Shown here piece by piece: positions 1 to 11,639 of a stretch of 64,000 bases of DNA; within the stretch, counting starts at the first letter, position 1, and the number at the start of each line of letters is the position of its first letter. The notes beneath the pieces were generated by a model. That model saw only the letters and a program-made list of their open reading frames with translations, was not told where the DNA came from and did not search any database. The position numbers were made by a program, and so were the translations under genes. The stretch is from NCBI GenBank assembly GCA_016946835.1, contig JACVTC010000030.1, positions 1,278,501 to 1,342,500 on the forward strand. Direction: 5' to 3'. Source of the stretch: Neocallimastix lanati (nom. inval.). Taxonomy: Eukaryota; Neocallimastigomycota; Neocallimastigomycetes; Neocallimastigales; Neocallimastigaceae.

Positions 1-1495
1 ATCGTTGAAACCTATTATTAAATTACTTAACTCTAAAGTTACTAAAGCTCTCTTTTCTGTTAGTAAATTTCTTTCAAATTCCAAAATTCCTATCCATTTA
101 AGAAGATTATAATTAACTCTTATGTACTTAGTAAAGTCTCTTACTTTGCGCCTTTACTTGGTTCAAATAAAACGAGAACAAATAATACTCAGAAATTAAT
201 TAATAAAGGATTAAGATGGATTGCAGGTATACAAAAAGCCAAATCATTTATTAATGTATATTCTATTTCAAAAGATTTACATATTCCTCCATTGTCAGCT
301 AAGTGTGCTTTGTCTCAGGTCAAATGTTTTGATAAATGGAAAGATTCAAATTGTATTATTTCTTATTTAGTTAATAATATTCCAAAATCTAGAAAATATA
401 CATGGACAAAAGAAAGTAGAACTCTTAAACGTAAACTAGAGAAAAGAGGTAATAACGATAATAAAATCAAGGATTTTTATTGGAAAAGAGATATGAAAAT
501 CAATTCTATTAAAGCTGAGTTTTATGACAAAAACAAATTCGAAGAAACATCAAAATTTATAAAACTTTGTTATGACTATCCTGATCTTTCATATGGTTTC
601 TATTGGCTATTGAGAGCACGAAGCGGATATAGATTAGATGCTAGAATTGCTAAAGCTGCAAAAATAGTGGATCAAATGTGTCCTAATTTTTGTCCCTGTT
701 GTAAAAGTAATAAACAATGGATAAGTCATTGGTTAATTGATTGTCCCTTTTTCAATCATACTCGTAGTAAAGTTAATGATAAAATTCTATTTTTATATAA
801 TGCTTTTTACCGTGGCAACCTAACAAATGATATTGTTAATAGTAATAATGATAATAGTAATAGTAATAATAGTAATAGTTATAATAGTAATAATAATATT
901 AGTAATAGTATTTTTAGTAATGTTAGTAATAGTATTGAAAATAATGTGTATATTGATTCTAGTGTGTGTGAAAAAGTGTTTAATTTCCTTCTTGGAGGTC
1001 GAAGTATTAATAACAGTACAAGGGAATGGGAGGATCTATTTAAGTGCCAGATGAAATCAGGTGCTTATTCTGATACTCCGTTCTTAGTGGTTACTGCGGC
1101 ACTTCTCCAATCGATTATACCTATTGCTATTGGCCAGCAATGGTCTTTGTTCAATAGGTTCAAATCGAATCGTACTACTACTACCAAGAGCGTCAATGCT
1201 GAAGAAACAGTAAGACAGGCCAGCAGGGCTAGCGCAACCAATGAAGATCATAATTTTGTATCTTAAAATTATGATTAACATTGCGAAGTCAAAGTTAATT
1301 ATTATACTTCAGCATAATAATGCCCTTGTGAAGTCTTACAAATATTAATTAAATGAAACTAGAATATATTATACCATTATTTTATTTTTATTTTGTGTTT
1401 TATTTTTTGTTTATTTTTTATCTTTTTTTTTTATTATTTTATTACATGTATTTTATCAAATATTTAATTAATAAAGATGAAACAAGTTTGCTGCC

Positions 1496-1529
<34 letters not shown>
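1..1529 (+). mobile_element. LINE copy A, 3' portion (cut by window start)
   Basis: This is the 3' part of a non-LTR retrotransposon. It matches copy C from about 13707 to 15244 almost base for base. It holds the end of the reverse-transcriptase ORF, a zinc-knuckle-like region, an Asn/Ser linker, a stop at 1264-1266, a T-rich 3' UTR and a poly(A) tail at about 1499-1529. The last 40 bases before the tail (AATAAAGATGAAACAAG..TTGCTGCCGTTA) are shared with copies C and the nested fragment, so they mark the true element end. Two stem-loops follow the ORF: 1247-1275, whose 11-bp arms span the stop codon, and 1298-1321. A missing T near 92, relative to copy C, shifts the frame. The element is dead here unless an intact 5' part lies outside the window. 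Confidence 0.88.
91..1266 (+). pseudogene. LINE ORF2 C-terminal fragment with zinc-knuckle-like motif
   Basis: An open frame runs from about 91 to 1266 without needing the internal TTG/ATG starts, so it is the tail of a longer ORF2 rather than a separate gene. Visible features: a conserved post-RT region (SAKCALSQVKCFDKWK), a Cys/His cluster at about 690-755 (CPNFCPCC..HWLIDCPF, consistent with a zf-RVT-type zinc finger), a Ser/Asn repeat at about 835-945 encoded by AGTAAT units, and a conserved C-terminus (SVNAEETVRQASRAS). The same protein is encoded by 14233-14976, with a shorter stretch after SINNSTR and a different linker length. Function in the element is presumably RNA or DNA binding; that is inference from LINE biology. 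Confidence 0.8.
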
Positions 1530-1531
<2 letters not shown>

Positions 1532-1654
1532 AAGTTTAATATAGAATGTAATTAAATAAATAAAAAATATATACTTATCTAATAATAATAATTATAATAA
1601 TAATAATTGTTATAATATAAATAAATAAAATAAATAAATTAAATAAATAATTTT

Positions 1655-2172
1655 ATATAGGGGATAGCGCATTTCGGAAATGCACGTGATTAAACATAAG
1701 TCATATATTTAAGGTGGCGCATTATATATATTATTTTTTTATATAAATAAATAAATAAATAATAATTAAATAAATATTTTATTTTATAATAATTTCATAA
1801 TTTAATATATATATATTTGATAATAAAGGATAAAAAAATAAAAAAATAAAAAAATAAAAATAAAAAAAAATTATTAAATATTATTATTAAATAAATAAAT
1901 GAATAAATTAATAAGTTTTCAGAATATGGCGAATTAAATATACTTGTAAATCATCAATTTTTTGAAATATATCACATTTTAAATATTTTTAATAATTATT
2001 TTTACAAAGAAATTATATGTGCCATTTTATTTTAATGTTTTTATTTTATTCATATTTAAAAATTTATAAAATATAATATAAGCCACATTCCGAAATGAAA
2101 ATTTATTTATGTAAAAATATTTAAAGCCACATTCCGAAATGCACCACCTTCAAATGTGTAGTCTCTCTAATA
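1655..2172. repeat. MITE-like inverted-repeat element (candidate)
   Basis: A left palindrome GCATTTCGGAAATGC (1669-1683) and GGTGGCGCAT (1713-1722) are matched in inverted orientation by GCCACATTCCGAAATG at 2082-2097 and 2126-2141 and by ATGCACCACC at 2139-2148. These GC-containing arms stand out in pure AT sequence and flank about 350 bp of noncoding AT-rich DNA. No transposase is encoded. The arrangement resembles a nonautonomous inverted-repeat element, but clean termini and a target duplication are not obvious. Confidence 0.4.
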
Positions 2173-2265
2173 TAAATTTAATAAATAAATAAATAAATAT
2201 ATATATATATATTTAAAAATAAATAATGTAATTAACTATTATAAGATATAAACCTTTTATTTTTC

Positions 2266-3230
2266 ATGACAAGAGTTACCTCAAATGAATTGCTATACCT
2301 ACTTAGGTGTACCATTTTCAAATGATTTAGAATTGAAACCTATCATACAGAGAATGAATAATAAAGTTAGAAAAGCACTTTATTCCATAAAAGGATTTCT
2401 TAAAAATCCTCATATTCCTATCCCTTATAAACGAATGTTATTTTCAGCTAAGGTAATTGGTCAAGTTTCGTATTATACATTAAGAAAATTAGAGACAACC
2501 TGAACGTCAACTTTAAGCATCCTGAATATAGTAATGGCTTCCGATGGGTACTTCGTGCCAATTGTGGATATAAATTCGATGCTCGTGTTGCCAAAGCCAC
2601 AAAAATGATTGAAGACGACTGTCTAGAATGGTGTCCTTGTTGTTATAGAAAAAATAGTAATCCTCGATTGGAACATTAACTTTTTAAATGCTATCTTTTC
2701 CATGAATTTCGATTGAAATATTTTATGGATATTGATAAACTTTATTAAAAAATTATTTGTAATCAGCAAATATTGTCCAATATCAAATAGTAATGCAAAC
2801 ACTGTTATCACAGATATGAATAATTATAGAATCAAGCTCTATTTCTTGGTATGATCTGTGGTTCGCATTACAGAAATTATACTTAGGGCTAGTATTTGAC
2901 AAGAATTGCTATTCCGAAAGTATAAGCGTAAACTAACTAGGAGCGTCAACATTTGAAAATGTAGTAAGACAGGTCAGCAGGGCCAATGTCTCTGATGGAG
3001 AAGAGCGTAATTTCTTTTGGATTGCCAATTCAAATCCCAATATGGAATAAGAATTCCTTTTTTAACAGGAATTTTATAATATGGAAGTGTCTATGGGCTT
3101 TTTACTGAATTTATTTATGCACTTTATTTTGAATGTTATTTTAAATTTCACATTACTATTTAAAATATTATTGTGTTCAATTTGGACAAATAATATTTAT
3201 TTTTTTTATTAATTTTGTGTTTTTTAAAAT
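2266..3230 (+). mobile_element. LINE copy B, degenerate 3' fragment (second family)
   Basis: A decayed retrotransposon fragment. The peptide NCYTYLGVPFSNDLELKPIIQRMNNKV at 2285 onward is the region just after the reverse-transcriptase palm that also occurs in copies A and C (CYTYLGIPFDK in copy C). It then shows a Cys cluster (EWCPCCYRK, about 2625) and a terminal VRQASRANVS-like segment near 2965-2990. Frames are broken several times and a block between 2500 and 2510 is missing. Copy E (37541 onward) is the same family. A short stem-loop follows the ORF (AATTCC 3052-3057 with GGAATT 3068-3073). Confidence 0.8.
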
Positions 3231-3405
3231 ATATTCATGTAATTAATATATGAATAAATAAATAACGATAATTTATAATTATTTTTTTATTTTTTATTTT
3301 GCAAAAGTTTTTAATATATTAAATTTTTTATAGGAAGATTAATATTTACATTATTAAATAAAATAAAATTAATAATGAGGTTTAAAATTACATGAGGTAA
3401 AAATT

Positions 3406-3737
3406 GTTATTATTATTATAATAATAATAATAATAATAATAATGATAATAATAATAAATAATAATAATAAATAATAATAATAATAAATAATAATAATAAT
3501 AATAAATAATAGTAATAATAATAATAAATAATAAATAATAAATAATAAAAAGAATTAAAAGAGTAATAATAGTTATTATTATTATAATAATAATAATAAT
3601 AATAATAATGATAATAATAATAAATAATAATAATAAATAATAATAATAATAAATAATAATAATAATAATAAATAATAGTAATAATAATAATAAATAATAA
3701 ATAATAAATAATAAAAAGAATTAAAAGAGTAATAATA
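3406..3737. repeat. 166-bp tandem duplication of imperfect TAA/AAATAAT sequence
   Basis: The stretch starting GTTATTATTATTATAATAAT at 3406 and ending GAGTAATAAT at 3570 is repeated from 3572 to 3736 with a constant 166-bp offset, including interior landmarks (TGATAATAATAATAAATAAT, AAAAAGAATTAAAAG). A recent segmental duplication inside a microsatellite is the simplest reading. Confidence 0.8.
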
Positions 3738-3772
3738 AATAATAAATAATAAATAATAAAAGAATTAAAAGA

Positions 3773-5650
<1,878 letters not shown>

Positions 5651-5669
5651 ATTTTTTTGAAAAATTTTA

Positions 5670-5752
5670 GTAATAATAATAATAATAATAATAATTATAA
5701 TAATAATAATAATAATAATAATAATTATAATAATAATAATAATAATAATAAT

Positions 5753-5785
<33 letters not shown>

Positions 5786-5800
5786 TATAATAATAATAAT

Positions 5801-5881
<81 letters not shown>
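5670..5881. repeat. AAT/ATT compound microsatellite upstream of the xylanase relic
   Basis: AATAATAAT blocks broken regularly by AATTAT. It reads as Asn/Tyr codons in one frame, but this is a repeat and not a protein: the same composition occurs throughout the window in noncoding DNA. Confidence 0.9.
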
Positions 5882-5919
5882 GATACTTTTAATACAATTA
5901 AAATAAATTATAAAGCAAA

Positions 5920-6210
5920 ATGAAATTCTCTATAATTAGCAACTTCCTTAGTTGCTACAGTTCAAAATTTCTGTAGTAAAGCTTCACACTTTGGTCAAAG
6001 TACAAGGTTATTAGTAACAAAGTTAGTAGTAATGGTGATGTTGGATATGAATTATAGACTTATAGTAGTAGTAACAGAGCGACTTTCTATTCTGATGATT
6101 CATTCTCTTGTATATGTTGTTTAGGCCTTTCCATTCATAGTACATAGACTCACCAACAACTTGGACACATGTATGTTGATTTCAAGTTAGTTAAACAAAA
6201 TATTCGTAAT
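5920..6210 (+). pseudogene. Decayed N-terminal copy of the GH11 xylanase
   Basis: This aligns along its length with the first 330 bp of the intact xylanase at 9297-10367, starting at the same ATGAAATTCTC. Recognisable stretches include the signal-peptide junction (GTTCAAAATTTCTGTAG), the FYSD..FSC region (TTTCTATTCTGATGATTCAT) and the end (AAGTTAGTTAAACAAAATAT). It carries several in-frame stops (for example TAG after TTTCTG and TAG after GAATTA), small deletions, and stops aligning at 6210, before the catalytic residues. It is in the same orientation as the intact gene 3.4 kb downstream, so it is probably the residue of an old tandem duplication. Confidence 0.88.
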
Positions 6211-7894
6211 ACTTTTTTCCTCCTGTTGTACATTTTATTAGTTCAAAACGAATTTCTTTTTGAAATATGAAATATTTTTTTTACTGCTATGTTATATAAT
6301 AACCGAATTATTTAAATTAATATTTAAATTTTTAAATTCTATAAAAATCATAGATACTTTATAATTTTCCTAATAATAATCAATTCTAATCAATTTAAAA
6401 TTTAAAATATATTTAATTAAAATAATTATAATAATAATAAAAAAGTGTTTTAACAAATTTTAATTTAAATTTATTAATTAATACAAAATTCAAAAAAATA
6501 ATAAAGAATAATTAAAATTTTTAAAATAATTTGTAATTTTTATTACTATCATTGAAATAACAATATTGAAGTTTTTTTTTTTTTTTTTTTAATTTATTAA
6601 ATAACTTTTGTATAAACTATTTCGATATGAATCAAAATTACTTCAATGATTACATTATACTTTTATTATGTCATATTTATTATATTTTTTATCAGTTTTT
6701 TAATTTTTTTAATTTGATATGATTTAAATTTTTATATATACACACACACCCCACACACACACTCTCCCTCTCTCTTTCTCTATATATATATATTTAACTT
6801 ATATTTCATTTATTAATAATTTCTTATTTATAAATTATATAAAATTTAATTAAATATTAATATAAAAAATATATAACGATTTTGTCTTTAGATCCAAAGA
6901 AAAAAAAATATTTAAATAATTATTTATTTATTTATTTATTTATTAATTTTATTTTTTAGTAATTGTTTATATAAAAGTAAAAATATAATAAAATTAAAAA
7001 AAAATTAGTGTTATTTTATATTTTAATATGTACTTTTTTTTTTAATTTTCTTTTTTTAGAAATATAGTATATTATATAATTATTTTTAATAATTAAAAAA
7101 AATGATGTAAGAATTTATTAATATATATTTTATTATGATTTATATGTCATAATTACTAAAATATAAAAAAAAATTTAATGACATTTTTGAATATAAAAAA
7201 AAATTTATTATATCTTGTATATTTCATATTATTATATAAATATTAACATATATATAATAATATGAAATATATAATAATATAAAATATTGTTTTATTGGTC
7301 AAATAGAGATTTCAATATTTGTTCCTATAATTTACATTAATAATATCTAATTAATAATAAGTAAACTTATATTAAAAATGTATAAATATTAAAATAATCA
7401 ATAATTAATAATAAATTTTAAGAATAAATAATTTATTAACTTAAATAAATAAAAAAAAAAAGATTAAAAAAAAAAATAAGTCAATATTTTTTTTGTTATG
7501 GTATTAATTCTAATTGAAATATTACAATAAAACTATGAGATAAAAATAAAATAATTATTTATTATTATTAGTTGTTATTATTGCTTATTACTTTTTATAA
7601 TTCTTAAAATATTATTATTATTATTTTCTTTGAAAGTGTACATTTTTCTGGAATTAACAATCCATAAAAACAATAATTAATTATTATATATATTAGTAAA
7701 TAATATTTTAATTTTATTTAAACTCTAAATTTTATTTTATTTTATTTTAATTTCTTTCATTTTTCAAATAATTTTTCAACTATTAAAATTAATAATTATT
7801 ACTAACATTATGTAATACTTTATACAATATCTTTAGACAATGTTTTATTTAATAAATAGTTTGGTACAATACATTTTATGGAAATTTTAATGAT

Positions 7895-7935
<41 letters not shown>

Positions 7936-8840
7936 TTGCCGTTTAAATATAACCATTTAAAAAAAAATATTTTTATACATTAAAATTATATTAATTATAT
8001 AGAACTTTTACTATAAAATTATTTTTTTTTTTATAATTTTTTTTTATTTTAGCTAAATATTAATATAATATATAATTATGTATTATATTTTATTTCCAGA
8101 AGTATTGAAGTAATTTTTTTTATATATTTTATTCCATATTTATATTATAATTATATTTCACCTTATTAATGACTAATGTAAATATATTATATCAATATCT
8201 TGTCATTTTATATTAATTTATTAGTAATAGTAAATATAAAATATATAGAATTAATTGAATATGGTGACATATAAATAATAAAGATTTTATTTCTGTTTTA
8301 TAAATATCAAAAAAAATTTTTTTTTTGACATTTATAATACTTGAATTGTTTATAAAATTTAAGATTTCAAAAGTATTCCTGCAATAATAATTGTAATTAT
8401 TAATAAATTTAAATTAAAATATATTAAATAATAAAGTTTTAAAATGTTTCATTCAATTTTTGTTATTATTTATTTTTATTATTATTATTATTATTATTAC
8501 TAATAATATTATAATTTAATTTATTTTATTACTCAAATTATTGAACAATATCCTTTTTTTATTTTTAAATTAAAGTACCAAAATAAAAACTTTATTTTAT
8601 AAAATTTTACAAAAAATTAAAAAATTTTTTTTACCAAAATTAAAAATATTCAATATATTTTATCAATATTTAAAATTTAAATTCATTTTAATGGAATAAA
8701 GGAAAAATGAAAATAAATGACTAATTCATTATATTAATTTAATTAATAATATTTTTTAATTAAAATAGTAAAGTTTAAATATAATTGAAAATGTACTTTC
8801 TACATACTAAATAATTTTTTTTTTTTACTTTTCTTTTATT

Positions 8841-8994
8841 TTTTAAATATATATATATAATTTTTAATTTATTTAATATCTCTTAAAGTTTTATAAAGTA
8901 AATATTAAATCTTTTTTGTTTTTTTGTTTTTAAATATATATATAATTTTTAATTTATTTAATATCTCTTAAAGTTTTATAAAGTAAATATTAAA
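8841..8994 (+). repeat. Direct repeat of about 68 bp in the xylanase upstream region
   Basis: 8841-8909 and 8927-8994 are near-identical (TTTTAAATATATATA...ATCTCTTAAAGTTTTATAAAG...AATATTAAA), separated by a T/G-rich spacer. The pair ends about 300 bp before the xylanase start codon. It could be regulatory or simply duplicated spacer DNA. Confidence 0.8.
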
Positions 8995-9037
8995 ACTTTA
9001 AAGTGTGAATTATTTAATCATTAATCATCAAATCAAC

Positions 9038-9045
9038 TATAAAAG
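9038..9045 (+). promoter_or_regulatory. TATA-like box of the xylanase gene
   Basis: CTATAAAAGCCC is the only canonical TATAAAAG followed by a GC step in the near-upstream region, 252 bp before the ATG. A long leader would follow. It is called from sequence alone. Confidence 0.4.
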
Positions 9046-9296
9046 CCCTTGTTTTTTCCTTCCGTTTTTTTTTTTTTTTATTTAAATCATATCATCTTAT
9101 AAATAATTATTATTTATAATTTTTAAAGATAATTGTTTAATTAGTTGTTAATATTTGTAATATATTATTTGTTATATAAATATTTTTCACTGGTTGAAAA
9201 TAATAAATAATATTTAAAATTTTTAAAAAATTTTATAAATAATAAACTTTAAAATAAAAAAAACTGTAATTAAAACAAAAAAAAATATAAGTCAAA

Positions 9297-10367
9297 ATGA
9301 AATTCTCAAAAATTATTCCATTTGCTTTTTCATTAACTACTTCTTTTGTTGTTAAAGCTCAAAGTTTCTGTAACGGTGCCTCTCACTCTGGTCAAAGTGT
9401 TAAGGTTACTAGTAACAAGGTTGGCTCCATCGGTGGTGTTGGTTATGAATTATGGGCTGATAGTGGTAACAACAGTGCTACTTTCTATTCCGATGGTTCA
9501 TTCTCTTGTACCTTCCAAAATGCCAAGGATTACTTATGTCGTTCAGGTCTTTCCTTTGATAGTACTAAGACTCACCAACAAATTGGCCACATGTATGCTG
9601 ATTTCAAGTTAGTTAAACAAAACATTCGTAATGTTGATTATTCTTACATTGGTATCTACGGTTGGACCAGAAATCCACTTGTTGAATTCTACGTTGTTGA
9701 TAACTGGCTTAGTCAATATCGTCCAGGTGATTGGGTTGGTAACAAAAAGCATGGTGATTTCACTATTGATGGTGCTAGATACACTGTTTATGAAAACACT
9801 CGTTACGGTCCATCTATTGATGGTAACACTAATTTTAAGCAATACTTCAGTATCCGTCAAACTGCTCGTGACTGTGGTACTATTGATATTACTGCTCACT
9901 TCCAACAATGGGAAAAACTTGGTATGACTATGGGTAAGATGCATGAAGCTAAAGTTTTAGGTGAAGCTGGTAGTAACGGTGCTGGTACTACTGGTACTGC
10001 AGATTTCCCATATGCTAAGGTTTACATTGGTAGCCAACAAAATGTTACTACCAGAAAGACTACTACTACCAAAAAGACTACTACTACTAGAAAAGCAGTT
10101 ACTACTTCTACTAAGACTCTTCCAACCTCATGTTCTTCCAAGATTCTTGCTCAAGGTTACAAGTGCTGTTCTTCTAACTGTAGTGTTGTTTACACTGATG
10201 CTGATGGAACTTGGGGTGTTGAAAATAACCAATGGTGTGGTTGTGGTAATAAGGTTTGTGTTGGTGCTCAAGGTTACCCATGTTGTAAAAAGGAAACTAC
10301 TGTTTACTACACTGATTCTGATGGTAAATGGAGTGTTGAAAACAACGACTGGTGTTTAATTCCATAA
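9297..10367 (+). CDS. Secreted GH11 endo-1,4-beta-xylanase with two fungal dockerins
   Basis: A single-exon, 356-residue secreted enzyme that cleaves beta-1,4 bonds in xylan. Residues 1-21 form a signal peptide (hydrophobic core, cleavage expected near VKA-QS). The GH11 jelly-roll domain covers about 22-247. The predicted nucleophile is Glu130 in [11 protein letters not shown] and the acid/base is Glu223 in [12 protein letters not shown] Thr/Lys linker (about 250-277) leads to two Cys-rich fungal dockerin (CBM10-type) modules at about 279-317 and 320-353, with repeated patterns [15 protein letters not shown] and [15 protein letters not shown]. In anaerobic fungi such dockerins tether enzymes to cellulosomes. 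Codon use is much richer in GC (GGT, ACT, AAG, TTC) than in neighbouring genes, typical of highly expressed or bacterially derived hydrolases. GH11 genes of gut fungi are generally thought to be acquired from rumen bacteria. The start is the only ATG that gives a signal peptide. Confidence 0.97.
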   Translation: MKFSKIIPFAFSLTTSFVVKAQSFCNGASHSGQSVKVTSNKVGSIGGVGYELWADSGNNSATFYSDGSFSCTFQNAKDYLCRSGLSFDSTKTHQQIGHMYADFKLVKQNIRNVDYSYIGIYGWTRNPLVEFYVVDNWLSQYRPGDWVGNKKHGDFTIDGARYTVYENTRYGPSIDGNTNFKQYFSIRQTARDCGTIDITAHFQQWEKLGMTMGKMHEAKVLGEAGSNGAGTTGTADFPYAKVYIGSQQNVTTRKTTTTKKTTTTRKAVTTSTKTLPTSCSSKILAQGYKCCSSNCSVVYTDADGTWGVENNQWCGCGNKVCVGAQGYPCCKKETTVYYTDSDGKWSVENNDWCLIP

Positions 10368-11049
10368 ATTTATAAGATGATATAAAATAATTATATTATT
10401 AGTTTATAACGTATTATTATTTTGTTAATAATAACAAAATAATTTTATTAGTGTATTTATAATATTTGTGAATATATTTTAAATATTTAATAATTAAAAA
10501 TATATATTTTAATATTATAAATATAGCCAAAAAATTAAAAAAAAATTGCAACAAAGAAATTAATTATGAAGGATGTAAAAAAAAAAAAAACGATTCAAAA
10601 AAAAGTATCGTAATAAATAAAAAATTAATTATGAAATTAAAAAAAAAAGGTGCAATATAAATTAATGAAAGTATTTATTAAATATATTTGTGTTATTATT
10701 GAAAAAAAAAGATAAAAAATTATTGGGAGATAGAAATTATATGATAATTGAATTATTGTTAATTCTAATATACTGTTGTAAAATTTTTTTAATATTGATT
10801 TTTTTATTTGAAAAAATAATACTCACAATTTTTTCAATAATAAAATTAATGTTTCTTATATTAATTTACTAATAATATATATTGTTAAGGTTTTTTTATT
10901 AATTAAAAATTAAATTATTATTATTATTATTATTTTTTTTTTTTGAATGATATCTTCTGATTATTAATATGTAGTTTCGATATAATAAATTTATTTCTGA
11001 TTTTTTTTTTTTTTTCTTAAAAAAAAAAAAAAACTTATTTAGGAAACTA
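10368..11049. other. Noncoding spacer downstream of the xylanase
   Basis: AT-rich sequence with A runs and no supportable gene. A 60-codon frame at 10690-10872 is made only of Ile/Leu/Lys/Phe codons and is considered chance. Confidence 0.7.
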
Positions 11050-11625
11050 TTATTAGATCAAATGTGTCCTAATTTTACCAATGAAGATCATAATTTTGTA
11101 TCTTAAAATTATGATTAACATTGCGAAGTCAAAATTAATTATTATATTTCAGTATAATAATGCCCTTGTGAAGTCTTACAAATATTAATTAAATGAAACT
11201 AGAATATTTTATACCATTATTTATTTTTTATTTTGTGTTTTATTTTTTGTTTATTTTTTATCTTTTTTTCTTTTTATTACATGTATTTTATCAAATATTT
11301 AATTAATAAAGATGAAACAAATTTGCTGCCGTTAAAAAAAAAAAAAAAAAACCTAATTTTTGTCCCTGTTGTAAAAGTAATAAACAATGGATAAGACATT
11401 GGTTAATTGATTGTCCATTTTTCAATCATATTTGTAGTAAAGTTAATGATAAAATTTTATTTATATATAATGCTTTTAACCGTGGCAACCTAACAAATGA
11501 TATTGTTAATAGTAATAATGATAATAGCAATAGTAATAATAGTAATAGTAATAATAGTAATAGTAATAATAGTAATAGTAATAATAGTAATAGTAATAAT
11601 AGTTATAGTAATATTTCGATCAGGG
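11050..11625 (+). mobile_element. LINE fragment (family A/C) split by a nested copy
   Basis: The flanks 11053-11076 and 11361-11612 join to give the uninterrupted family A/C sequence around the zinc knuckle (GATCAAATGTGTCCTAATTT then TTGTCCCTGTTGTAAAAGT). It continues into the AGTAAT linker, which is longer here than in copies A or C, and breaks off near 11615. A second, severely truncated LINE sits inside it at 11077-11351. Confidence 0.88.
11077..11351 (+). mobile_element. Severely 5'-truncated LINE nested in another LINE
   Basis: The insert corresponds to the last 300 bp of copy C (from about 14947, ACCAATGAAGATCATAATT, to the poly(A)). It is flanked by the 9-bp direct repeat CCTAATTTT at 11068-11076 and 11352-11360. 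That repeat occurs once in uninterrupted copies, so it is a target-site duplication. The 3' end is a poly(A) tract of about 18. This is the signature of target-primed reverse transcription with early stop. Confidence 0.92.
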
Positions 11626-11639
11626 GTGTACTCAATTTA

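Larger units (their letters stand above)
6211..9296. other. 3-kb noncoding spacer upstream of the xylanase
   Basis: No gene seen on either strand. It holds homopolymer and dinucleotide tracts, including a CA/CT-rich patch at 6740-6785 (ACACACACACCCCACACACACAC followed by TCTCTC, unusual for this window) and a 31-base T run near 7899. The last 460 bp carry the duplicated block and TATA-like site listed separately. Confidence 0.7.

Noticed and set aside
5657-5923. Poly-Asn/Tyr open frame starting MKNFSNNN
   Set aside because: It is the translation of an AAT/ATT microsatellite and runs into the start of the xylanase relic in a different frame. No gene-like flanks.
9346-10359. Long alternative frames on both strands inside the xylanase
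   Set aside because: Shadows of the true GH11 frame; they lack the signal peptide and motifs.
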